Source: Proteromonas lacertae (Eukaryota > Sar > Bigyra > Opalinata > Proteromonadidae). From it: a DNA stretch of 64,000 nt. The notes beneath the pieces are model-generated. The model saw nothing but the letters and a program-made list of their open reading frames with translations, did no database searches and had not been told where the DNA came from. The translations under genes were made by a program, and so were the position numbers. The stretch covers positions 248,001 to 312,000 of the forward strand of contig NGBS01000004.1 in the NCBI GenBank assembly GCA_002245135.1, written 5' to 3'. Positions 1-10,630 of the stretch are shown here, piece by piece (position 1 is the first letter of the stretch; each line of letters starts with the position of its first letter).

Positions 1-136
1 CTTGAGCAGAATAGAATTTATGTAACTATTTATTATAAATAATCGTTAGAAAAATCTATTTTGAAGAATCTTTACTATATTTATTATTTCTGTTTTAAAG
101 AGTAGTATGAACATTTTTATATATAAGAATAGGTAA

Positions 137-890
137 ATGTCTTCATCAGACGATGATTCAGAAACTGAAGCCATAGAAAGAACTATTTGTTCATTACCAG
201 AATGTTTCGTATATAAGATTCCTCCAGCATCAAGCTCCGAAGGATATTATGCTTCTGGATGGAAAAAACAATTATGGAGTGGCCCTTTACGTATTATTGC
301 AAAAGGTAAAGAATGCAGAGTTGAACTTTATAATTCAAATGATAATTCCATATTTGCCACATGCTACATAGAAGATGATCCTCCATCTGTTGAACCAGTA
401 AAGGATAGTTCAAGATATTTTGTTCTTCGAATTGTAAATGAAAGAGGTAAGAAAGCTTATATCGGTATTGGTTTCCAACAAAGATCCGATGCTTTTGATT
501 TCAATGTCACAATTCAAGATCATAAGAAACAAGCTGAAGAAGAAGATAATGAAGATGAAGAAGAAGAGGATGAAGAAGAAGATTTCAGTCTTGGCAAAGG
601 TGAAAAAATTAGTCTTAGTGTTAATGTTAAAGGTTCAGGAGTATATATATATATTTATTTATTTATTTATCCTAATTTATTTAATCTAGGGTGGTGGTTT
701 GAAAGAAAGAGGTCCAGTAAGTATTAAAGCACATGGTAGTGTATTAGCTCCACCACCACCAGCATCTGGTCGTAGTAGAGCTGCTAAATCTTCTGGTAGA
801 AGTAAACCAAAGCCAAAAGCCTCAAAGAAGCGTAGAGACGAGGAGGAAGATGAAGATGAGGATGAAGGAGATGACTTTGATTTTATGTAA
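137..890 (+). CDS. NECAP-type endocytic adaptor protein
   Basis: Two exons (137-640 and 690-890) joined across a 49-nt GT-AG intron give 234 residues. Residues about 15-145 resemble the PHear domain of NECAP proteins (motif SGWKKQLWSGPLRI; later GIGFQQRSDAFDFN), known in the family as a clathrin-coat adaptor that binds AP-2 and helps cargo uptake. An acidic stretch (about 132-150) follows, then a Pro/Ala/Lys-rich tail ending DDFDFM, where family members carry short adaptor-binding motifs. The ATG at 137 gives the family's usual N-terminus. The length fits the family (about 230-270 residues). The family call comes from remembered motif similarity; adaptor binding is inferred. Confidence 0.82.
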
Positions 891-1029
891 TTAAAAATAC
901 TAAAATTATTATGTTTTATTATTTTGGATATGAAAACCACAAAAAACATATTTCAACAATACTTATAAGGTATAAAATATAAATAAGAAATAATAATATT
1001 TACTTTATTTTTGTCAATTAACACAAGTG

Positions 1030-4000
1030 TTATGCTACATCATCAGAACTAGTATCAGTTTTCATATCCGATTTATCTGTAGATCCAGGTGCAGGACTAA
1101 TAAGATTTTGACTGGCAGAACTCTTATCTTCACTCTTCACTTTAGCAGTTGAAGATTGTTTTGAAGGTGTTGATGGTGTTGGTTTTACTGTTGGTGTTGG
1201 TTTAACATTATTTGGAGTTTTTTTAGCATTAGCGTTAGCATTAGCAGCAGCACCAGCTGTAGCTCCTGGCTTTATAGTTGGTGCAGCTTTAGCTTTAGGA
1301 GTTCCAGCAGCAGCTCCTGAAGGTGTACTTGGAACAGCAGAAGGAGTTGAAACTGAATCTTTATTACTATTGGATATTTGTTGATCACTATTCGCTTCAG
1401 TTCTACTTAATTCACTGCCATTAGTTTTCTGACTTTCATTATTATCGTTAGTAGAACTTCTCCTTGAAGCTATGATTGATTTATCAAACACTTGACCTGA
1501 TGAATCTGTGTGTAACATTCTATTATTATCATCAATTCTCTTTTTTGATGTTGCACTATCTGTATCATTGAAAGAATCAGCTTCTTTTCTAATTGAATCA
1601 GCTAACTCACTGTTTGGCACATTGTTACTATCCAAATAGGAAATACTTTCCTTTTTAGCTGGTTTATTTGGTTGAATTGATAATTTAACATCTTTATTCC
1701 TTGCACTGTTTTGACTGTTAAATGAACTTCGGAATAAACTTGATTTAGAAGCAATACTTGCATTATAAAATGCAACATGTTGATGGAATATTTCAGGATC
1801 TTTTGTTGTATCTAATATAATAGATACTTTGGTATATTCATATATTGCTACTAATGTTGGAATTGAATGTTTCTTTAACATCTTAAACAATGTACCATTT
1901 GTCTTATAAGCTTTATAAAAATCAGATAATTGAAATCTTTCAAAATAATGTTTTTGTGCCAAGTAATTGACTATTAGATTCTCAGTCATATCAAATCCAT
2001 TTCCACCTTCAGCTTTATCAACTTCTTGTCGCTGTAATTGTATAAATTCTTGTGTCATTCCTAAATTTGCATGAATTGAAGGATTTGAAAAGTGGTTAGT
2101 AAATATTATTCTTTTCATTTCATTGATTTCTACTGTTGTTTTCTTTGTTTTAAATGTTTGAATATCTTCATATAATTCAAAACATTTTACATCATTCTCT
2201 TGTGCTAAGAAACAATAGAAGAACGCTCTATTTAATTTCTTCTTGAATAAATTGATCAACTCTGCTTTATTATCATTTGGCTTCTTATATAATTCATCAG
2301 CTTTACGTAATCTGAATAAAGAACTCTATTAAAATATAAAATAATAAATAAATATACAATCCTAACAAATGGAGAAATGTACAAAACAGAACATAATAAC
2401 TCCAAGATAACTCTTATTATATAATAATTCCTACTATCTTTATTATGTAAACTTGGTAAAATGATTATTAGTATATATATTCCTGTTATACCAGTGAAAT
2501 AATAATGTAACCTTCTGAAATAATAGGATGGTAATCCTCTGTTTTTATATATACCAAGTAAATGGATTAAAAATGAAACACACTATATATATATAAATAA
2601 ATATATATATATATATATATATACAGCTAAAACTAAACACATATATGAATAATCAGAATCAGTACAATATTTATAACTAAACGGTTGTTCACCATTCTTA
2701 TAAACAGTAGTTTCAACATACGAATCAACACTGCTTGAAAAAACAAACAATGATGTAATGAAGAAATATATTGAATATACCAATACATTCAAAATGCCTT
2801 GTAACTTTGATAAAGTACTACTTGTTTCATTTAATCTTGTATTTTCTTCTAATATAGTTAATAATGGACAGAAAAATAATAACGAATTAGTAATAATTGC
2901 AGTAAAAAATTGAAACAAACATTGGGACTCAGTTCTATCATCAAATAATGAAAATGAGGAAAATGTTAAAAATAAAGCATATAATAAATATAATCCAGTA
3001 GAATATGGTACAAATAATGGATTCCATTGTCTTATATTAATCACAACTCTTACAATAATACCAATATTAATTAAGAATATAATAAGAGCTAAAATAAACA
3101 ATACAACACCTGGTGCACTGGATAATCTCAACATATATTCTTGATCGAATGGAACCCAAGGCCAAGAAGCTGTGTAAACTGGGTAACAAGTGCAATCTCT
3201 ATAATTATTCTGAGATGAACACACTTTCTTATCTTGATTACAGGCTGAGATAGTATTTGGAGCTAATAGAGTGAAATATTTATCACCTGTAGAATTTGTT
3301 TGTATTTGTGCTACAACACCTGTCTTCGCTGAGTTTGTACCTGAACTATCAAATGTGATTGGTCCATAGAATGTATCCCAATTTACACAACCACTAGCAC
3401 AGGATGATACTGAACATGGTTGAGTTATTTTCTTAGTTGAACTATCAATACAGACTTTGAAATTATTATCTTGATTTACTATATGTACATAATAATAAAT
3501 AATAATAATATACAAGTAATTAACTTATTAAAAGTTTCTGTTGATTGAAATGATCGAGAAACATCGATACTAAAGTGTTTACATAATTCAACTATCTTCT
3601 GAATAGTTATACCAATTGCAGCTCCTCTTCCAATCAATGTATAGTCATTATTCAATGAATCTAAACCATCAGGAAATATATTATCCTCTTCACTACGATA
3701 GGACTCAAAATTATCATTAAAATATTTGAAGAACTGAGAAGTTGTTCCCATAAACCTATCTTTTACACCAAAATCAATATTTTCATCAAATTCTATTAAG
3801 AAATGTGAATTGTAATTAGGAGAATTAACTTTATTGGGAGAATACCACATAGATGATTTATATATACCCATTACCTTAGGAGGTAAATAGACTGTAGTCT
3901 GTAGTATCTTGAGGAGATTAACTGTATCATCTGAACCAAAGATAACCATATCAGGATTGAGAATTTTAATATATCTTAACCATTTTTCACCATAATTCAT

Positions 4001-5011
4001 TCTACCATTAATACTAGCAAATTGACTCTATTAATAATAATAATAATAATAATAATATATACGAAATCATATTTTGGATATGTACAACTATGTTTTTTAC
4101 CATCGCTAGTTGTACAATCACTATCTTCATTACATGTCTTCCCATCTACTTTATCATCTTCATAAGAACACCGTTTCGACATAACTGTTATACCTTTTGC
4201 ACTATCTAACAATGACACAAATGAATCACATATTGTTGTTAATTCAGCAGATGAACTTTTATCACCCATAAATAATACCCTTGATACTTCTATTGATTAT
4301 TTAAATTATATATATATATATATATATACTATATCTGTTAGTGATTAAATCTACAGCACTTACTGGGTACTTTGATAGTTTTATTACTGGCGAAATCATA
4401 AACTTATAGTTTTGTGTATAAACATCATCATTTGATGCACTACTAAAGACTAATATATTGATTCCTTCTGAAGTTACTTTTCCATTATTTTGTGCTACCA
4501 TTTTGAATGTATAATTTGTTAATTCTGGATAGGATGGTGCCACTAAGAAATGAGGTTTAAAACCAGTAATGCTGGAAACTTGTTTAATGTAATCCTTTAT
4601 TAATTCTTCATATTTTTCTAGTGATGTAAACTATTCAAAATAATAATTATATTAATACAGAATCTGCTAATTCCACCAATGTCACACATACTTTTCTTCT
4701 TCTATACAATATAAGTAAAATAAAAATACTCATTACTTTCACATTGGTCATCTGTTTGAGATTTTTCATCTAAGCATATTCCACCTTTGCTATTTATATA
4801 ATCCCTCCACATCAACAATCCTGTCCAAACAGATATATCTATACAATAAATATTATTTATTAATACCGCCACTACCTGAAATAATACTTTTGCTTCCTCC
4901 AAATCCATCAATCCATATAGTGTCTTTAGTACATGTTGAATTACCAAATTTGTAGTACTCATAGCATGTACAATAGGATAGAAATATAAGTAATATAATA
5001 TATATTTTCAT
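1030..5011 (-). CDS. Class C-like seven-helix receptor fused to an RGS domain
   Basis: Reading right to left, a signal peptide (MKIYIILLIFLSYCTC, ATG at 5011) leads into a soluble region resembling bacterial amino-acid-binding and ANF-receptor ectodomains (VWTGLLMWRDYINSKGG; MVIFGSDDTVNLL). A Cys-rich segment follows (about 3400-3180), then seven hydrophobic helices (about 3110-2370), then an RGS domain (about 2330-1960; NRAFFYCFLAQENDVKCFELY) and a Ser/Thr/Ala/Pro-rich tail. At least seven short introns are readable, for example 4839-4875 (37 nt), 4702-4729 (28 nt), and one of about 32 nt just before the RGS exon at about 2330. The frame stays open through the helix exon into the RGS exon, which supports one protein. 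Expected role: ligand-sensing receptor at the cell surface that also speeds GTP hydrolysis on its own G-alpha. Ligand unknown. Exact splice sites in the AT-rich parts are uncertain. Confidence 0.75.
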
Positions 5012-5231
5012 TAAAATTTAAAACGAATATTTAGGCTTGTGTTAGGCTTGAAAATATGAAAAGACATCCGTTACACTATTAGATATAAGAGTAACTTAAA
5101 GTTATTTAAAAAGATCTTCAATCAAATTAATACAGAGAAGAAGAAGAAAACATTGAAAGTTGAAGAAAATTGAAGAAAAAAGACTAACAAAGTACCATTC
5201 ATAAACCCACTTTTTATTTTAATATTTATTT

Positions 5232-5313
5232 GACAGCATGCCCGAGTGGTTAAGGGGGTTGACTCGAAATCAACTGCGATTTCCGCGCGCAAGTTCGAAT
5301 CCTGCTGCTGTCG
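5232..5313 (+). tRNA. tRNA-Ser(CGA)
   Basis: The 7-bp acceptor stem GACAGCA pairs with TGCTGTC. The anticodon arm is GTTGA-CTCGAAA-TCAAC with anticodon CGA at 5265-5267. A long variable arm (TGCG...CGCG) marks the class II serine type. The T-loop is TTCGAAT, with one mismatch in the T-stem. A T-rich run typical of RNA polymerase III termination starts at 5314. There is no intron and no encoded CCA. Confidence 0.95.
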
Positions 5314-5337
5314 TTTCTTTTTTCTTTTTTTATCTCA

Positions 5338-6114
5338 ATGAAACCTTTCTATAAAAGCCAACTAAAATTATTAATATCAATAAGAAACAGGTATTCAAAT
5401 TTTGGAAGAATTATTACTCCTCTAATTTCAAAGAATCCTTTATTAGACATCTGCTTGTTAGTATGGATCTTAGGTGTATTCAATTGCTTGACAGGTTTTT
5501 ATTTTACATGGTCGTTGATAATTGGATGTGTATCAGCTTTTCTTATTAATTTCTTCATTCCAAAACCAAGGCCGAAAGATATTGATGAAAGAGTTAAAGC
5601 ATTATCATCATCAATGCAGGGCTCGATGTGTGTTGAATGTGTAGCAGTTATTATTATTATTACAGACATTATAATCCACAATACTTCAATCCTGTTATCA
5701 TTTTCATTAATACTATTTGCTTTTTTTATAGGATTCTCTCGTATTATAGCAAATTCATATTTTCCTTATCAAATAGCAAATGGTTATATCTATGGGTTTA
5801 TATTTTACATTTTTTCATACATTTTGCAGCCTTTATTAAAACCAAAAAGATATAATGAATATAGACAGTTAGCATTTCTAGCTGTAGTAGTACTTATCTA
5901 TTTAATGATAATAACTTTATTAGCAGAAAGTAATTACAGTAATTCACTTTCAGTATCATACGATGATTATTTAGAAGTAATGCAAGAAATAATGAGTCAA
6001 GATGCTCCAATACAGCCAAATACTGACAAAAATGAGAAAGTGAAAGAAGATGGTTTTTATAAAACAATGAAAATGTTAAGAGAAAGATCAAGAATGAATT
6101 ATGATGATAAATAA
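5338..6114 (+). CDS. PAP2-like integral membrane protein, degenerate active site
   Basis: A single exon of 258 residues with about six hydrophobic helices and an acidic, polar C-terminal tail. The order KPRP (near residue 79), a short helix, then FSRIIANSYFPYQIANGY resembles the phosphatidic acid phosphatase type 2 signature KxxxxxxRP / PSGH / SRxxxxxHxxxD. The PSGH position reads QGSM and the last histidine is missing. If it belongs to the family, it may have lost lipid-phosphate phosphatase activity or may bind lipid only. It starts 24 bp after the tRNA gene. An unrelated multi-pass membrane protein remains possible. Confidence 0.45.
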   Translation: MKPFYKSQLKLLISIRNRYSNFGRIITPLISKNPLLDICLLVWILGVFNCLTGFYFTWSLIIGCVSAFLINFFIPKPRPKDIDERVKALSSSMQGSMCVECVAVIIIITDIIIHNTSILLSFSLILFAFFIGFSRIIANSYFPYQIANGYIYGFIFYIFSYILQPLLKPKRYNEYRQLAFLAVVVLIYLMIITLLAESNYSNSLSVSYDDYLEVMQEIMSQDAPIQPNTDKNEKVKEDGFYKTMKMLRERSRMNYDDK

Positions 6115-6268
6115 ATAGATTAATAATTAATAAATATGTAATAATTAAATTTTAAATGTTTTTATGTTATTTTAATTATAAAGAATAAAAATTAATAATT
6201 ATAATAAAAATATTATATATGTATGTAAGTAAAGTGATAAAGAAAAAAACGACATAACAATAACAATT

Positions 6269-7126
6269 TTACTGTCCAAATCTTCTTTTCTGTTTCTTAA
6301 ACTTATTAATATATGAGAAAAACAAACTCTTGGTAATTTCATTCCAATATTCTTCACAAACAACAATCTCAGCATAAGCTATTTGCCAAATCAAAAAATT
6401 AGATATTCTCATATCTCCTCCAGTTCTTATCACAAGATCAACAGGTGGTGCATTTTCTGTAAAAAGATTATCTTCAATTAAATCAATCAAATCTTCAGGA
6501 TGATTAACTTGTGTTTGTTGTTTCATTATTCTATAACAAGCATTTGCTACATCATATTTTCCACTGTAATCAACAGCTACATGAACTGTAATATCATGGA
6601 AACCAGCTGTTCTTTTCTCTACATCATCCATCATCAGTTTTATTGAATCATTAAAATGATCTCTTCCACCAATAAACTTTATGCAAATCTTTTTACCATC
6701 TTCCACTTCATTGTCTTTCAATTGTACTAATTGTTTTAAAAATTCTTCAAACAAATTCATTAATATATCAACTTCATTTTTATCTCTATTCCAATTCTCT
6801 CGTGAGAATGCATATACTGTATAATAAGGTATTCCATACTCTATACACCATTCTACTGAACTTTTGAATATTTCTGCTCCTTGTTTATATGACTGCGAGT
6901 AAGTTATTCCATGCATTTTGGCATATCGTCTATTACCATCCATTATGGCTGCTATATGTTTAGGTCTTTGATCTGGTGGTAATATCTTTGATTCTTGACT
7001 TAGTATTGAATAATACATTATCTATATAAATATATATCATATTAATATTTATTGAATAAATACCAACAAAATAACTATTAGTAATGCTGAATATACTACC
7101 TTTATTGTTAAAGTAAATTCAAACAT
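6269..7126 (-). CDS. cis-prenyltransferase (dehydrodolichyl diphosphate synthase type)
   Basis: The catalytic block IMDGNRRYAK carries the Asp that starts cis-prenyl chain elongation. YAFSRENWNR and RTGGDMRISNFLIWQIAYAE are the conserved substrate-binding blocks, and the protein ends KRRFGQ. Known role: repeated condensation of isopentenyl diphosphate to make the dolichol or polyprenol carrier used in N-glycosylation. A 42-nt intron (7022-7063) joins a first exon (7064-7126) that codes a hydrophobic helix, VVYSALLIVILL, as expected for an enzyme anchored to the ER. Total 271 residues. The first exon is my reconstruction; without it the protein starts at 7018. Confidence 0.9.
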
Positions 7127-7482
7127 ACTATTTTTGCATATATATAATGACTATAATTATACTACCAGATTGTAATAATATCGAAAATTGCAAAACAAAT
7201 TTCTATTGAGTAATGTGGGATGAAATAAGAGGATAATAAATATGAAACCAAAATAATGCATCCTACTATTGGCAACTGCATGAAATCTATCTGTTCTTGC
7301 ATTTTTCTATATTATAAAATAATTTAAAACTACATATTTAATTGATATAGACTTATAAGACTGTATAAGCACAAATGAGAGTATATAACGCTTGACTTGA
7401 TATTGTCGAATATATTAAACTTCTATTTGAGTATAGATAATGCTCATACCATTTTTGAATCAAAAAAAAGGAATCAAGCTTA
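7127..7482. other. Divergent intergenic region
   Basis: AT-rich spacer between the divergent prenyltransferase and splicing-factor genes. A minus-strand reading frame of 46 codons from an ATG at about 7304 codes a hydrophobic peptide (MQEQIDFMQLPIVGC...). It could be an upstream exon or chance. Motifs of the TCAAGC / GCTTGA type at about 7389-7397 and 7473-7480 recur ahead of other genes here. I see nothing else. Confidence 0.35.
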
Positions 7483-9210
7483 TTGATCGAGCTTTTTAAA
7501 TTTTTTGTTTTTCTCGAGATGGAGGAAGAAGATGCTCCTAAAGAACAAATGAATGAAAATAATATTTCTAATATATCTTCTACAAATAATTCTAATTTGT
7601 CTTTCCCTGATCGATCTAATGAAACTACACTTACAAGGAAACAGAGAAGAAATTTAGCAAAGAAGGAACGTTTAAAGCAGAAGAGGAAAGAAGCTTACGA
7701 AGAAATAAAGAAAACTATTAATGATCAAAATATCCTTTCACTTGTATAATATATAATTATGTTTTTCTAACATCTTTTTAAGGATGATATTATAAAAGAA
7801 ACTGAAAAGCAGAAGGAAGAAGTTTTATCAATTTGGACAGAAAAGAACAAAGAATTAGATGCCATATTCCAAGAGAAGAAGAAAAAAGAAGAGGAAGAAT
7901 TAGCACAGAAGTTAAAAAGAAAAGAAGATTTAGACAATCAAATCAAAGAAAAAGAAGAATTAGAAAATAAGATTAAAAAACAAGAAGAAGAAAGAAAAAC
8001 AATGATTGTATATATAAATATATTATAATTATTATAGGTAGCAAATGATGAAAAGATGAATGAATATCGTAAAAGTCCAGGATATGGTATAAAAAGTGAT
8101 GGATTTAATTGTTTGTACTATCTCAAAGTGGGTGTTTGTAAATATGATGATTTATGTAATAGATATCACGATAAACCAACTAAAAGCCGAGGAATAGTGA
8201 TTAGAAATATGTATAAAGGTTTAGGAATGGATGAAGTACATGATAAAATATCAAATAATAGCAACAATACTCATGAAGATGATGAATATTCTTTAGAATA
8301 TACTGAAACTGAAATAATGGAACATTTAAAGGAATTTTATGATGATATATTACCAGAATTTGAAAAATATGGTAAAGTAATAAATATGAAAATATGCAGT
8401 AATAGAATACCTCATCTCCGCGGTAATGTTTGTGTTGAATATAATAATGAAGAAAGTGCCAATAAGGCAATGAGTAGTTTAAATGGTAGGTTTTATGCAG
8501 GTAAACAATTGAAAGTGGAGTTATTACCTCCTACATCATTAAGATGGCAGTATTCTATATGTAGTCAGTATCAGAGAGGGAATTGTGTTAGGAATTATGA
8601 TTGCTTTTATTTACATCCATTTCCGTATATATATATTATTATAATTATAAATGATGAATTATATTTTTATATGAATATAATATTATGTTGATATATAAAC
8701 CGTCCTTATTCTGATATATTTATATTTATATTTATATTATAATAATTCTATAATAGTGATCCATATGGAAGATTTGACTATCATCCTTCTAATTATTACA
8801 ACAGTAGTAGTAGTAGTAATAATAATAACTATGATTCTGATAATAGTGGTAATAGTAAAGACTATCATCATCATAAGAGTAGAAGCAGAAGTAGAAGTGA
8901 AAATCACCACGACCATCACCGCCATCATCACAGTCATCGTCGTCATAGATCATCTAGTAATAAACATCACTCTCATAACCACTCACATCACAGTAGAAGC
9001 CATCATCGTAGATCTACTTCATCTTCTGCAGATTATCACAGATCGAAACATAGAAAAAATTCTCGTGATTATGATAAAGAGAGAAGCAGGTCAAGATCAT
9101 TGACAACTAAAGATGAGGTTGATGAGAATAAAGTTAAGGAAGAAAAACAATCTCAAACAACTTCAAAGGAGGATCATACAAATGGAAAAGGTATTGAAAA
9201 GAAAATGTAA
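7483..9210 (+). CDS. ZRSR2/U2AF35-related splicing factor
   Basis: Four exons: 7483-7743, 7783-8007, 8038-8624 and 8757-9210, with introns of 39, 30 and 132 nt, all in frame; about 496-508 residues. A Lys/Glu-rich coiled region comes first. Next are a CCCH zinc finger (CLYYLKVGVCKYDDLCNRYH), an RRM-like U2AF-homology motif (GKVINMKICSN...RGNVCVEYNN...GRFYAGKQLKVEL), a second CCCH finger (CSQYQRGNCVRNYDCFYLH) and a long Ser/Arg/His-rich tail. This order matches ZRSR2/URP, which recognises the 3' splice site with U2AF2, mainly in minor introns, though U2AF1 itself shares the core. The ATG at 7519 (MEEEDAPK) is a likelier start than 7483. Confidence 0.85.
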
Positions 9211-9378
9211 AATCTAATGATTTAAAACTACTTTGAATTTTTTTAAAATTATAACCATGTGTAGATTAAATTATTTATTATCATTTGTTTTTTGTTGTTA
9301 TAAAGAACGAATAAAGCTATTAAATGAAAAGATTTTTTGGTTCAAAAAATACCCCAAAATATTCAAACAAATTCCCTA
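9211..9378. other. AT-rich intergenic spacer
   Basis: No supported gene. The stretch contains the downstream flank of the splicing-factor gene and the probable promoter of the next gene on the same strand. Confidence 0.5.
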
Positions 9379-10460
9379 ATGTTTGAAAATCACCAAATAG
9401 CACCTTCTTCAGACGTATGAAATACATAATAATTTTTAGATATTATTATACAAGCTATATCTACAGAAAGGGAGGAAACGGTCAAGTAATGACTTAATCT
9501 GTCAATTAACAGATGTAACTACTAAAATAGCAGGTCTTTTATATTGTACAAAAAATACTCTTTTCATTTACATAGTAAACAATTATGAAATATCAGAGTG
9601 GCAGATGTGGTATTTAAGATTGTGGAACTTAGAACCGGATGTTCCATATATAACAACGGCCAAACTATTCACATCACTTCAAATACCTCCAATTCCTTTC
9701 TTTAACCAGTATTTTAGTTATTCACGTATATTGAGAATTTTCTATTATTAGAACAAAAAATAAACATAGATGATTTTATTCAATTTATATTACTCTTTGG
9801 ATTCTTTGACATACATACTTTATTACCTTGTTTTTTCGAAATCACAGGAATACACAGTCATAAATACGTAACTAATGTATTAATTATATTAATATTAATA
9901 AATAGGAACAAATTCATCTATTTTTAAGGTCATTTAGTGCTTTAGATGCATTTGGTTCAGCAATGAGACAATTCATATCCTCTGCCCAGTATAAATGTGA
10001 AGGAAGAATATCTCTAATATCATTTGGTGAATTTTTACTAAGTAATCGAGATATATTCAATCCTATCTTTAGATTACAATTTAAAATAATTAAAGAGATT
10101 ATAGGAGTTGATTCTTTTAATATTATACAGCAAAGACAGAGATTTTATGATAATAACCCAGATATGGATTTCCGTCTTCCTCCAGAGAATTGTTTGTTAC
10201 ATTTTTATAGAGTTGTATTTACAAGCGAGCCAAATCAATATTTATGTGATTTTAAACCACAATCAAAATGGCAAAATGTTGATTCGATTGTAGCTAAAGT
10301 AAGACAAAGATATTCTCCTAATTTCAGATCGAGTAATAATATGTCTAGTTTAAGACTTAAAAAGATAACATTTAGGAAATGTGAATCACAGCTGGATAGT
10401 AATAGTAGAACTGTTTCTTATAACAGTGTAATTTTATCAAAACCTTCATCTTCTAGTTGA
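9379..10460 (+). CDS. EF-hand-like protein with very short introns
   Basis: Exons 9379-9414, 9440-9545, 9576-9725, 9752-9867 and 9906-10460 are joined by GT-AG introns of 25, 30, 26 and 38 nt. They sum to 963 nt, an open frame of 320 residues. The pattern LFTSLQIPPIPFFNQYFSY, then KINIDDFIQFILLFGFFD, then GRISLISFGEFLLSN looks like paired EF-hand helices and loops as in calcineurin-B-like or EF-hand regulators, but canonical calcium ligands are mostly missing. The C-terminal third (WQNVDSIVAKVRQRYSP onward) is basic and Ser-rich. No precise family recognised. The exon structure is firm because every junction keeps the frame. Confidence 0.6.
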
Positions 10461-10630
10461 ATGTAATTATTTGTATATTATTTGTATATTTTATATTTTT
10501 TTATCACTTTTTAAAATTCATTTTTTATAAATTGTTTTTGTTGATGTTTTATTAAAAATACAAAAAAAACAAATGTATTATTGTGTATTTTCAAAATAGA
10601 TTAGAAATTTACACTGTTTTTCTTCTAAAG

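Noticed and set aside
2583-2632. TA-dinucleotide tracts as possible origins or centromere-like sites
   Set aside because: They lie in introns of the receptor gene and similar tracts occur in many introns here; simple intron composition explains them.
8737-9103. Long Ile/Val/Thr-rich reading frames on both strands
   Set aside because: They are shadows of the Ser/Arg/His-codon-rich tail of the splicing-factor gene, whose correct frame is fixed by the 132-nt intron.
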